DNA from: CAZQEZ01 sp964592475
Lineage (GTDB): Bacteria; Bacteroidota; Bacteroidia; Cytophagales; Cyclobacteriaceae
Direction: 5' to 3'
Assembly (NCBI GenBank): GCA_964592475.1
Contig: CAZQEZ010000115.1
Location: forward strand, 1-13,434
DNA: 13,434 bases
Shown here piece by piece: positions 1 to 8,468 of this stretch. Under the pieces are notes generated by a model, which saw only the letters and a list, made by a program, of their open reading frames with translations, searched no databases and was not told where the DNA came from. Position numbers and translations under genes: made by a program. How positions within the stretch are numbered: the first letter of the stretch is position 1; each line of letters begins with the position of its first letter.

Positions 1-8
1 AAATTTAA

Positions 9-2033
9 TCACAAATATTTTTTTATTTTTTCAATATTTTCCTGAGTAATTAAATGGTTTTTCTTTTGATAAAATTCTATTTTTTCTTTGATAACAGAAT
101 TTTTTCGTGTTATAGAGTCGAAAGTTTCTAAAATTATTTCCTTCAATCCCTCGCTTTTATCTACATCAATATACCAATCTAACGCGTCAATATCCTCCAG
201 AAAATATCTAATTTTGTTATGAGTTCCCAAAGAAATAATTTTACAATTTAATCCAAAAGGAATCATCTGAGCATGTCCTCGCATTCCAAAAACCAGCTCC
301 ATGTTATTATAAAATTCATAGACCTCATGTGGTAAGGAATATTGTAAATTTATCGATTGATAAGGTACTTTATGAGCGTCAAGTACTAAATTAAACTTAT
401 TATCAATAGACAAGTGACTAACATTGAAAATTTTATAGCCCTTTTCAGCAATTGCTTTCATTGATAAAGCTATTTGGCTCAATTTATTGTAAATTTCTGA
501 TCCAAACCGCTTTTCATATCTGTCAAATGCAACATTAATGGCAACATTTTTACTTTTTATTTTGGGTTTAATCTCTGGGTGCAATTTTCTGATGATAGTG
601 GTGGGGCAAGGCTGATAAATGATTTTTTCTGCCAAATTTTCACCAACTAATTCTTTTACTCTTGTAATACTACCGTGGTTTCTAAGTCCAAAAAATGAAG
701 ATTTATTAATTAGATGTTTTAAGTTGTCAATGAAAAAATCATCAGGTACTTGTTTTTTAAAATAATTGTAGCCTATGGCAAAAACTATTAAAGGTACTTG
801 AATATTAGCCAATTGTTTTTTGCTAACTGACCATTGCCACCCGGAAATATTGTTTTTGTTGCTGTCTGGCAATAAAACACCACCTCCACCTATAAGTAAT
901 AGTTTATTTTGATTAATTTTATGAATTAGCTTATCAGTTACTGGCGCAGTTAATTTTTGTAGTTGCCATTGAAATTTCGCATGTATGTTGAAGCTATCTC
1001 TAACACATTTTGATAATACGGTGTCACCAGCATTTTCCCATGCACTATAATAGCTTATATGCGTTACCGGTATTTTTCCATTATTTTTTTCTTTCTTTAA
1101 GTATAAGAAATTTTTGATGAAGAAACTGGATTTAAATTTATATCTTTTAACAACTTCGTTACCATTTTTTTGTAGTAAAGGTTGTAAAATCAATTGCCGG
1201 TAATTGGTATTCTTGAAATTAAGCTTAAGCTTAGGTGTGAGCTTTATTAAATTATTTACTTTTTTAGATTTACTTTTATATTTTTTGAATTGTATTTTAC
1301 TATAACTAGCCTTATCTGATTTTTTTGCATAGGCAAATAAAGCGTTTCCATAAATACCTATTTCATCTATCATAAAATATTGAGAAAGCAGGTAATACAT
1401 ACTGGAAAAAGTAAAATAATGGATGTGAGGTTTCCAGATTGTTTTTTGCATATCTCCATATAGATGCACATCCATTGAAGGGCATTCTAATAATATACGA
1501 CCATTTTCCTGCAAAATATCAGCAATTTTTTTTACAAACGCATGAGGATCTTTTACATGCTCAATTACATGAAAAGAAACTGCCATATCATATATCTCAG
1601 CTGTTTTAAATTCTTCTATTAACTTATTGTCCTGAGAAAGTCCGTATTGTTGTTGAGAAAATTTTGCATAAGTGGTATCGGGCTCAATTCCAAATACTTT
1701 TTTCCCATTGAGACGGAGTACATTCAGGAAGGAGCCTATAGAACTACCTACCTCTATAAAAGAATCTGCAGATTTTATGAAGTTGTTATAAAAATAGAAA
1801 CGCTCTAAAGCTTTTTTATCTAATTCTTTTATTTTAGTGGATGAAGGGACTGAATTGCCTTGACGCGCAATAGCAGTAAAAGTGCCATCGGTATAAAGGT
1901 CTACATAAGAACCTGGATCTTGAAAAACATGTCTACAATTTAAACAACGGTATAGATGTAGCAGAAGATTTTCCCGACTTCTATGTTTGTATTGTTTTAA
2001 ATCTTCACTCTTACAAATAATACATTTATCCAT
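9..2033 (-). CDS. Zinc-motif SAM methyltransferase fused to polysaccharide pyruvyl transferase
   Basis: The 674-residue protein joins two enzymes that are usually separate. Residues 1-40 carry two Cys pairs (C4/C7 and C30/C33) that look like a small zinc-binding knuckle. Residues 90-235 form a class I SAM methyltransferase of the Methyltransf_23 type, with motif I at FIEVGSSIGSF and a later SFHVIEHV segment. A Lys-rich linker (about 240-320) leads to a polysaccharide pyruvyl transferase (WcaK/CsaB-like, PF04230) domain at about 322-620, with an NAGDTVL start, a GGGG loop at 382-385 and RGHAQMIPFG near 585-594. Expected roles are methylation of a sugar and ketal-pyruvylation of a glycan in the cytoplasm; both substrates are unknown. 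The ATG overlaps the stop of the upstream synthetase gene by 8 bp, so it is probably translationally coupled. It is the last gene of the unit visible here. The domain calls are firm and the chemistry is inferred. Confidence 0.85.
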   Translation of the reverse strand: MDKCIICKSEDLKQYKHRSRENLLLHLYRCLNCRHVFQDPGSYVDLYTDGTFTAIARQGNSVPSSTKIKELDKKALERFYFYNNFIKSADSFIEVGSSIGSFLNVLRLNGKKVFGIEPDTTYAKFSQQQYGLSQDNKLIEEFKTAEIYDMAVSFHVIEHVKDPHAFVKKIADILQENGRILLECPSMDVHLYGDMQKTIWKPHIHYFTFSSMYYLLSQYFMIDEIGIYGNALFAYAKKSDKASYSKIQFKKYKSKSKKVNNLIKLTPKLKLNFKNTNYRQLILQPLLQKNGNEVVKRYKFKSSFFIKNFLYLKKEKNNGKIPVTHISYYSAWENAGDTVLSKCVRDSFNIHAKFQWQLQKLTAPVTDKLIHKINQNKLLLIGGGGVLLPDSNKNNISGWQWSVSKKQLANIQVPLIVFAIGYNYFKKQVPDDFFIDNLKHLINKSSFFGLRNHGSITRVKELVGENLAEKIIYQPCPTTIIRKLHPEIKPKIKSKNVAINVAFDRYEKRFGSEIYNKLSQIALSMKAIAEKGYKIFNVSHLSIDNKFNLVLDAHKVPYQSINLQYSLPHEVYEFYNNMELVFGMRGHAQMIPFGLNCKIISLGTHNKIRYFLEDIDALDWYIDVDKSEGLKEIILETFDSITRKNSVIKEKIEFYQKKNHLITQENIEKIKKYL

Positions 2034-3198
2034 TTTTTTTCTCCAGTATTAATTCAGCAAATTCCCTTAAAGCACCTTCACCACCTTTTTTGTTGATTAG
2101 AATAATGTCAGGAATTTGTTTAACTGATCTTACGGCATTTAAAGGGCAAGCTGCCAGTCCAACTTTTTCTAACAATCTTTTGCAATTAATATCGTCACCA
2201 ATATAAGCAACCTCCGATAGATTAAGTCCATTATTAGCACATAATTCTTCTACTAAGGCAAGTTTATCTGCAACACCGTGAAAATCATAGTCAAGTGCTA
2301 ATTTCTTAGCTCTTCTACGATTCAATTCACGATCTTCAGTCGTTAATAATCCAACTTTAATGCCTTGACTTTTCAATAATTTAAAACCCATTCCATCATA
2401 AGTTGAAAACTTCTTCAATTCATCACCATTCTCTGAATAATACATGCCTGCATCAGTCAAAACACCATCAACATCTGACAATAACAATTTAATATTCGAT
2501 TTATTGAGACTATTATTTAAAATATATTTTCGCATAAAATTTTCTGCCAGCATCCAATCATCTTCTTCATCCAATTCTATTCCTGTATATTCTGGCATTT
2601 CATAATAGCCTATTTTGTCTGATAGCCTATTTTTATCATGAAGAATATTTTGGATGGTATTAACATAAAAAGCACCATTTTCCATCAATATACCTTGGAA
2701 ATCCTGTCTTCTTGGTCTATTTAGATAATCATAATTGACTGGCTTTCCATTTTCACTCCAAAAAAATCTTTTAAAACGAACAACTGACAATAAACTTTCA
2801 TTGTCTGATTGAACATATTGCTTAATTGCGTTTGAGAAATCCTTGGCTTGCGTAAAAGGGGATGTCACCTGCACCAGGATGAAAATTGTGTCAACTGAAA
2901 AAGATTTTTTGGTGATGAATTCTATCATTACATCTTCAGTGGATGCAGTATCTGAAGCATTTTGAGCTTCTCTACGATATACTGAAGTTTTTGCGAAACC
3001 AAAATTATTTATTGTATTTTCAATTATATCACAATCAGTTGCAACATAAATTTCATCAACCTCAGGAGTATTTGCCAAAGCATATAGATTCCAATAGATT
3101 AAGGGTTTTTCACAGAAATCTTTAATATTTTTTAATCTAATGGATTTACTACCACATCTGGCAGGTATAAAAGCTACTTTTTTTTTATTACTTTTCAC
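2026..3198 (-). CDS. neuA: CMP-nonulosonate (sialic acid) synthetase fused to HAD 9-phosphate phosphatase
   Basis: This 390-residue bifunctional protein should activate a sialic-acid-like sugar with CTP. Residues 7-225 are a cytidylyltransferase: IPARCGSKSI (11-20) is the nucleotide-binding loop, VQVTSPF (109-115) matches the usual LQPTSPL, and NGAFYV lies at 174-179. Residues 236-385 are a KdsC/KDN-9-phosphatase-type C0 HAD domain with DVDGVLTD (nucleophile D242 and acid/base D244), K312, GDD at 334-336 and a GGEG..REF tail. All HAD catalytic residues are present, so the phosphatase is probably active, unlike a purely structural domain. The same domain order occurs in vertebrate CMAS. The start is GTG, with no nearby ATG, and overlaps the end of the synthase gene by 11 bp. 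The product could be CMP-Neu5Ac, CMP-KDN or a related acid; sequence alone does not decide. Confidence 0.9.
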   Translation of the reverse strand: MKSNKKKVAFIPARCGSKSIRLKNIKDFCEKPLIYWNLYALANTPEVDEIYVATDCDIIENTINNFGFAKTSVYRREAQNASDTASTEDVMIEFITKKSFSVDTIFILVQVTSPFTQAKDFSNAIKQYVQSDNESLLSVVRFKRFFWSENGKPVNYDYLNRPRRQDFQGILMENGAFYVNTIQNILHDKNRLSDKIGYYEMPEYTGIELDEEDDWMLAENFMRKYILNNSLNKSNIKLLLSDVDGVLTDAGMYYSENGDELKKFSTYDGMGFKLLKSQGIKVGLLTTEDRELNRRRAKKLALDYDFHGVADKLALVEELCANNGLNLSEVAYIGDDINCKRLLEKVGLAACPLNAVRSVKQIPDIILINKKGGEGALREFAELILEKKNG

Positions 3199-4063
3199 GA
3201 TACTTCAATTTATCTCTTTGCACTTTTTCTATATCCAGAATTTCATTTTCTTTATAAGTCATCGATTCAAAAGTTGCATTTAAATCTCTTACCAACTTGG
3301 ATAAACCTGGTGGCTCTAAGGATGCTGCATGATCAGTTCCTTTCCAGGTCCTATCTTGGGTAAAATGTCTTTCAATATAAGTTGCACCTAATGCATAGGC
3401 AGCAATATCCACGGCAATACCTAAATGATGGCCTGAAAAACCAATTTGTCTTATTTTGTTACCATAAGAAGATTTTAATCTATCAATTTCAAGTAAAGAG
3501 ACATCGCGAAAAGGCACAGGATATCCAGATGTGCAGCTATAAATTACAAGACGCTCCTTAGCAATGCTTTTTTCTTCAAAAAGCTTAATTACTTTTTTTT
3601 CTTCTTCGTGAGTTGTCATGCCAAAAGAAATGTGGACCTCACCGTCATATTCATCTCTTAAAGTTTCCAGCAGCGAAAAGTTATTATTACAAGCAGATGG
3701 CACTTTTAAAAATTTTGGATTGATATTAATTATTTCTTTGGCTGCTGTAACATCCCATACCGATGTTGTATAATCAATATTAATGGAATCACAATAATCT
3801 TTTAATGCCAGGTGCTGCTGCCAATTAAACTCAAGAAATTCTCTATGCTCTCCATAAGTCTTACCATATGAAAATATTTGATTGGGGTGAGGTGCATTAT
3901 ATTGTTCTTCAGTTAATAGTTGTTTGGGGGTTCTTTTTTGAAATTTTGCAAATGATGCATTACAGCCCTTGGCCAATAAAATAAGCTCCTTGGCAATTTC
4001 AAAGTCACCTTTATGATTACATCCTATTTCAGCAATTACAATAGGTTTATTATATTTCTTCAT
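3188..4063 (-). CDS. neuB: NeuB-family nonulosonic acid (9-phosphate) synthase lacking the SAF domain
   Basis: This 291-residue TIM-barrel enzyme should condense phosphoenolpyruvate with an N-acylmannosamine-type sugar to give a nine-carbon keto acid. Family signatures are IAEIGCNHKGD (10-20), AKFQKRTP (39-46), YTTSVWD (98-104), CTSGYPVPF (177-185), GFSGHH (208-213) and IERHF (230-234). H212 and H233 correspond to the metal-binding histidines. The WKGTDHAASLEP segment (240-251) resembles, from memory, vertebrate Neu5Ac-9-phosphate synthase more than the usual bacterial form. The protein ends about 30 residues after the barrel, whereas most NeuB proteins have about 340-350 residues with a C-terminal antifreeze-like SAF domain, which is absent here. 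Its ATG overlaps the preceding stop by 4 bp (ATGA). The adjacent phosphatase-synthetase fusion fits a 9-phosphate product. Confidence 0.88.
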   Translation of the reverse strand: MKKYNKPIVIAEIGCNHKGDFEIAKELILLAKGCNASFAKFQKRTPKQLLTEEQYNAPHPNQIFSYGKTYGEHREFLEFNWQQHLALKDYCDSINIDYTTSVWDVTAAKEIININPKFLKVPSACNNNFSLLETLRDEYDGEVHISFGMTTHEEEKKVIKLFEEKSIAKERLVIYSCTSGYPVPFRDVSLLEIDRLKSSYGNKIRQIGFSGHHLGIAVDIAAYALGATYIERHFTQDRTWKGTDHAASLEPPGLSKLVRDLNATFESMTYKENEILDIEKVQRDKLKYREK

Positions 4064-4935
4064 TTAAGTAATTTTTCTTTTTTAAAAGCATCTATATATG
4101 ATAATTCAGTATTATTAATTATTTCAATGTACTTAGATTGGGCAAACCTTTCTATGGTATAATAGCCTTGAAAAGCATTCATAAATTTATACAACAATTC
4201 TCCTAAATTTCTTTTATTTTTTCCTCGATTATCCAAAGTCTCAGGTTTTGATGTAGTCTCATCATAGAAATGCTTTTGATTTAGTAATACATTATTGTCT
4301 TTATCAACTGTAATTTCTTTCAGCCAGGAATGATCTGTTCCCCATAAAAATATCTTGTTATAGTTAAGCCATATCGCTATCATTAGGCAAGGTATCATTA
4401 CATTATGGGGGCGAGGCATTCCTAGTTTTAGATTAAATAAAATTTTACTTATGAAATTAAATCCTTCCACAGGAGTGTTATTATAAAAAAATATTTTTAT
4501 ATTATTATTAAATTTTAGTTGTTCTTGCCAGCGGAGATGCTGCTTAGCTTCATAGGGAATGAAAAAATTTAACGGCCAGGTTGTTTTTGAAGCCATTGTC
4601 TTAAATAATTGTTTGCTGCTTATCACAAATTTCTCATCAATATCATCCAGCCATAAATCTGGCGCACTTGTGACATAATAAGCTGGCTTTAATTTTTCGT
4701 AGAAATCGGTCTTAGGAAAATGATTAACACATATCAAGTCTTTATTCTGCAAGAAATAAAAATAGTCTGCTATTTGACTCTTAAACGAGGGGCCATTACC
4801 AAGAATAACTAGATCAGCCTTTTGATTAATTCCTTTTATAACAACCTTTTTTGATGTTACTAAAATTTTTATTAGGCTCAGTGATGAAAACAATAGATTT
4901 TCTAAAAATACTTGATATTTAGATTTTAATCTCAC
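4060..4935 (-). CDS. Putative sialyltransferase-like protein with GNGPS motif
   Basis: The protein has about 291 residues and its function is not firmly recognised. It has a LVILGNGPSF loop (about residues 45-51 from the GTG start), then CVNHF, and a second conserved block RPHNVMIPCLMIAIW..YNKIFLWGTDHSW (about 175-204) followed by HFYDE. A GNGPS loop plus a late 'Y-K/N-I-hydrophobic-G-D' strand is the pattern of GT42 sialyltransferases (Cst-I/Cst-II type) and of related DUF115-like proteins. Its position next to the CMP-nonulosonate genes makes CMP-sugar transfer the natural reading. I chose the GTG at 4933-4935, whose last two bases plus the next A form the stop of the upstream gene (GTGA). 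A TTG at 4960-4962 would add nine residues. No signal peptide is visible, so the protein is probably cytoplasmic or peripheral. The alternative is a core DUF115-family protein of unknown function. Confidence 0.6.
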   Translation of the reverse strand: MRLKSKYQVFLENLLFSSLSLIKILVTSKKVVIKGINQKADLVILGNGPSFKSQIADYFYFLQNKDLICVNHFPKTDFYEKLKPAYYVTSAPDLWLDDIDEKFVISSKQLFKTMASKTTWPLNFFIPYEAKQHLRWQEQLKFNNNIKIFFYNNTPVEGFNFISKILFNLKLGMPRPHNVMIPCLMIAIWLNYNKIFLWGTDHSWLKEITVDKDNNVLLNQKHFYDETTSKPETLDNRGKNKRNLGELLYKFMNAFQGYYTIERFAQSKYIEIINNTELSYIDAFKKEKLLK

Positions 4936-5843
4936 TTTACAACCAATCCTTTTATAACCCAAAATCGGAATTTAATTAAAATTACAGCAGCTGATATCTT
5001 TTTTCTGAAAATAAAAATAGTCGATAAAGCTATTGTACCAAAAATTTTTATCACCTCTTCTATTGCTCTGTTTAATTTCATTCCAAAGCCATATTTTTTT
5101 AATCTTACTCGCTCACTTTTACCAATTCCCAGGGCTTGCTTTTTTATATAATCCAGGTGAGTTCTTTTCTCCGGAATTATATGTTTTACTGCTACAGAAG
5201 GCACATAAAAGATTTTTTCTCCATTTTTTCTCATTCTAAAAAATAAATCTTTTTCTTCTCCAGCTTCCAATACTGTTCCTCTTCTGCCTAATTCCACATT
5301 AAAATGATCATACTTTTCAAAAATCTCAGCTCTGAATGCCATATTGGCACCTAAAGGAAACTTTCGACCTTTAAATGGTTTTACTTTATCTCCATTATCA
5401 AGTGCCGCTACCAAAGGCCACAAATATTTACTCATCCAGGCAGGTTCCCCTTTTTCATATTCCGGGTATATTCTCCCACCAATCGAATTAATATCCTGGT
5501 TCTCTTTAAAAAATCTAATTACTTCTTCTATATAATTATGATTAACAAAAGCATCATCATCAATAAAAGCAATTAAATCACCTTTTGATTTAGCAATGCC
5601 TGTATTTCTAGCATAGCTTAAACCCTGATTTTGTTCTAAATAATATTTTACATCTATGTTTGGATTTGAGTTAATAAATTCTTTACAAATATCGGCTGTT
5701 TTATCATTGCTTTTGTTATCAACAATAACAATCTCAAAGAGGTTTTCATTGGCCGATTGATTATTGAAATGCATTAATGTTTTACCAATATACTCTTCTC
5801 TATTGTAAGTGCAAATTATCACTGATAAAAAATGATTAATCAT
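4932..5843 (-). CDS. GT2 family glycosyltransferase
   Basis: This 303-residue inverting glycosyltransferase has a GT-A fold. The N-terminal SVIICTYNREEYI (7-19), VIVDNKSNDKT (39-49), NQGLSYARNTGI (72-83) and the metal-binding FIDDDAF (93-99) are classic GT2 motifs. The later GANMAFR (165-171) and GEEKDLFFRMRKNG (195-208) supply acceptor-side and catalytic-base residues of the ED/EE type. Two hydrophobic, basic stretches after residue 265 probably anchor it to the inner face of the cytoplasmic membrane. The donor and acceptor are unknown, but a lipid-linked or surface glycan repeat unit is the likely product. Its ATG overlaps the end of the YfhO-like gene by 8 bp and its stop overlaps the next start by 4 bp, so it belongs to the same transcript. 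Confidence 0.9.
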   Translation of the reverse strand: MINHFLSVIICTYNREEYIGKTLMHFNNQSANENLFEIVIVDNKSNDKTADICKEFINSNPNIDVKYYLEQNQGLSYARNTGIAKSKGDLIAFIDDDAFVNHNYIEEVIRFFKENQDINSIGGRIYPEYEKGEPAWMSKYLWPLVAALDNGDKVKPFKGRKFPLGANMAFRAEIFEKYDHFNVELGRRGTVLEAGEEKDLFFRMRKNGEKIFYVPSVAVKHIIPEKRTHLDYIKKQALGIGKSERVRLKKYGFGMKLNRAIEEVIKIFGTIALSTIFIFRKKISAAVILIKFRFWVIKGLVVK

Positions 5844-8289
5844 TTAATTTTCTTCTTATATCAAAAATCAGAGAAGATATAAAGAATAATAAAATTATTA
5901 CCGACGACCCCATCATCACCTTATTACCTACAAAATAGGAATCTGGTTTGAACCTAAATTCAATGATGTGCTCACCTGCAGGCAGTTCCATGCCTCTCAA
6001 TATATAATTAACCCGTAGGTAATCTACAGGTTCACCATCGACAAATGCTTCCCAACCCAGTGGGTAATAAACTTCTGAAAATACCGCAAGTGCCGCACCG
6101 CCATTTAATCGGGCCTGATAAGTCAGTTGATTGGGCTGGTATTCGGTTAGCTCGATACTTCCGCTGCCTGTAAAATTATTATTTTGCAGGTCAAATTGGC
6201 TGGTGTTTACGATGGCTTCCTCTGCAGGATTTATTTCACAAGCCCTGGCAATGGCCTGGTCAGGACTTTCTACTTTAATAACATTATTTACAAGCCAGGC
6301 ATTACCTAGTGCGCTTTGATTACGAAAAACATTTTTAGCACTCTCACCAGCATAAAAGTAACGTGTATTTAACATGTTTAAAGCTATTAAATCAGAAAAG
6401 TTTTGGTTACCAGATCGCAGCCTTTGAAATAATGTTTGAATCTCAATAGCTATGCAATTGTCAATCAAATCCTGGTATCGTCTGATTTTTGCACCATGGT
6501 AACCACCAATAGAACTATGGTAATAGGAGGTTCGGGCTTCATTGAAAGGATTTTGCAGATTTAATACCCGGAATTGCTCTTTATCAGCCAGTATCTTTTC
6601 ATCGGCCGGTGTTTTTTGGGCGAATTCACGAATAGGGTTTCTACTGAAATTTTCATCGGTGAGATATCTTGAGTCTACCAATATCATATCAATGCCAACC
6701 AGTACAACAATAGCGGCTAAACCAGTGGCCTGGTTGATTTTTTCTTTTAATATGGCCCAAAGTACTCCTGCTGTTAAAAGCACAAAAATCATACTGCGAA
6801 AAGCATCCGTACGAAGTAAACTTCCTCTGTCTTCTCTTAATGCATTGATGAACCAATTGGGCACTTGCTGCGCTATTCTTTCATCTATCGGAGCCTTGTA
6901 GTTGAGTATGAAGGAAATAAGTATAATTAAAAGCAGAAACCCAGCAGCTATACCTGTAGAAAACAACAATTGTCTAAGCTTCAATTGCTTGTTTTCTTCT
7001 TTTAACCAATTTTCAATCCCCAGCATGCCTGCTAATGGAATGGCAATGAAAGCAATGATGATGGTAAATGTAACAGAACGGAATTTATTATATCCGGGTA
7101 AAACATCGAAAATTAAGTTATTAAAACCGGCGAAATTACTCCCCCAGGAAAGCATTATGGAAAAGATAACCGAAAATAATACCCACGTTTTTATTCGGCT
7201 GTTCAGGTTGAATAAACTGAGAATAAAGGCAAAAAATAGTATTGCCCCCAGGTAATAAGGTGCTGTTAAAGGTTGTTTACCCCAATAAGTGGGTACCGAT
7301 TGAAGCTGCTGCTCCAATTGCTTGCCGGTAAGCCCCTGGTCTTGTAGTATTTCTCCTAAATTTGAATTTTTGGATAATGGCTGCTGACTGGCTCCTCCCA
7401 TAATATTAGGCACCAGCATGGTTAATGGTTCTAAAATGCTGTTGCTGTAATTGAAGGCATAATCCCGCTCCAGCCCACCTAAACCTTCACCTTCCGGCAA
7501 GGTGATCTCCGAGGGACCTCGCATAGAATATTGGCTATATTCGTAGGTCGTCCATAAATAACCAAGATTAGCGCCAATGGCCAATATGGCAGCCACAACC
7601 AGTAATCCAACATTTTTAAAATAATCTGCTATTGTCTTTTGTTTAATAGCATCGTACAACATGACCAGCCCATAAATAACTACCATGATCAACAGGTAAT
7701 AGGTCATTTGCGGGTGCTTGGCACCAATTTCCAGGCCTAATGCCAGGGCAGTGAGGCCAAAGCCCAGCCAACGATTACCTTTAAAAGTCAGGTGAATACC
7801 TGCCAATACCAGTGGCATGTAAGCAATGGCTACCATGCGCCACACGTGTCCAGCTGAAATTCCAATAATGTAAAATGAGCTTAAGCCAAATGATAAGGCT
7901 CCCGCGATAGCTAAATAAGGCCGAACCCTAAAAACTAATAGCATGATATAAAAACAAATCATTGCCAAAAAAGTCACATTTGCAGAAGATGGCAATCCAA
8001 GCATCAATGCTCTCTGTACATAATTGAGGAAATACCCCGACCATTGTACATTAATTAAATACCCAGGCATACCACTGAACATGGAATTGGTCCAGAGTCC
8101 TTCTTCTCCGGTCTGTTCCCGGTATTCTATTAATTCCTGTCCACCACCAATTCCCTGCTGTACATCATGCTGGCTCACCTGTTTATTTTCAAAGTAAACA
8201 GGATTAAACAAGATTATTGTCGCGACTATGAATACCAGGATGGCAATCAGATGAGGCAGTATATGCTTTTTAAAATTAATTTTTAACAT
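5836..8289 (-). CDS. YfhO family polytopic membrane protein
   Basis: The protein has 817 residues from the ATG at 8287-8289; a TTG 48 bases earlier is open but is an unlikely start. An N-terminal membrane helix (HILPHLIAILVFIVATII) is followed by an outer loop with SQHDVQQ and MFSGMPG, typical of YfhO-type proteins (GT-C-like architecture). About ten more hydrophobic helices follow. A C-terminal domain then carries YYPLGWEAFVDGEPV and PAGEHIIEFRFKPDSYFVG before a last helix and a basic tail. In Gram-positive bacteria YfhO works with a GT2 enzyme to glycosylate surface polymers using lipid-linked sugars. The Bacteroidota homologues are uncharacterised. Being first in the unit, directly before a GT2 enzyme, supports a similar partnership, but that is inference. 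The gene looks less AT-rich than the glycan genes that follow it. Confidence 0.88.
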   Translation of the reverse strand: MLKINFKKHILPHLIAILVFIVATIILFNPVYFENKQVSQHDVQQGIGGGQELIEYREQTGEEGLWTNSMFSGMPGYLINVQWSGYFLNYVQRALMLGLPSSANVTFLAMICFYIMLLVFRVRPYLAIAGALSFGLSSFYIIGISAGHVWRMVAIAYMPLVLAGIHLTFKGNRWLGFGLTALALGLEIGAKHPQMTYYLLIMVVIYGLVMLYDAIKQKTIADYFKNVGLLVVAAILAIGANLGYLWTTYEYSQYSMRGPSEITLPEGEGLGGLERDYAFNYSNSILEPLTMLVPNIMGGASQQPLSKNSNLGEILQDQGLTGKQLEQQLQSVPTYWGKQPLTAPYYLGAILFFAFILSLFNLNSRIKTWVLFSVIFSIMLSWGSNFAGFNNLIFDVLPGYNKFRSVTFTIIIAFIAIPLAGMLGIENWLKEENKQLKLRQLLFSTGIAAGFLLLIILISFILNYKAPIDERIAQQVPNWFINALREDRGSLLRTDAFRSMIFVLLTAGVLWAILKEKINQATGLAAIVVLVGIDMILVDSRYLTDENFSRNPIREFAQKTPADEKILADKEQFRVLNLQNPFNEARTSYYHSSIGGYHGAKIRRYQDLIDNCIAIEIQTLFQRLRSGNQNFSDLIALNMLNTRYFYAGESAKNVFRNQSALGNAWLVNNVIKVESPDQAIARACEINPAEEAIVNTSQFDLQNNNFTGSGSIELTEYQPNQLTYQARLNGGAALAVFSEVYYPLGWEAFVDGEPVDYLRVNYILRGMELPAGEHIIEFRFKPDSYFVGNKVMMGSSVIILLFFISSLIFDIRRKLND

Positions 8290-8468
8290 TTTTACGAAAA
8301 TAACAATACTATTATCATGGCTGTCGGCTTTCGGCAACCGGTAATCATCTAATATTTTTCTGCCAAGTTCAGGATTAAGCAGTTTTTATAAAAGAAATTG
8401 AACATATTTTTTTATCTTTAGTAAGGATTTGGAGGTGTTTTTTTATTAAAAGTCTAAATTTTTTAAAC
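8290..8468. other. Divergent promoter region between yfhO-like and aldo/keto reductase genes
   Basis: The 179-bp spacer must hold the start signals for both the glycan unit (leftward) and the reductase (rightward). A weak rightward -7 candidate, TATCTTTA at 8413-8420, matches seven of eight positions of TAnnTTTG, but no convincing -33 partner is seen at the expected distance. Leftward, TAGTATTG and TATTTTCG just upstream of the ATG are also one-mismatch candidates. A GGAGG at 8431-8435 lies about 33 bases before the reductase ATG, too far to act as its ribosome binding site. Confidence 0.35.

Noticed and set aside
2943..3125. 60-residue plus-strand frame within the synthetase gene
   Set aside because: It is antisense to the conserved cytidylyltransferase domain, and no motif is seen.
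6542..7255. Two plus-strand frames of 119 and 117 residues inside the yfhO-like gene
   Set aside because: Both are antisense to a long conserved membrane protein and show no family motif.
8290..8337. TTG start extending the YfhO-like protein by 16 residues
   Set aside because: The added residues are polar and precede a normal ATG with a basic-hydrophobic N-terminus; Bacteroidota strongly prefer ATG.
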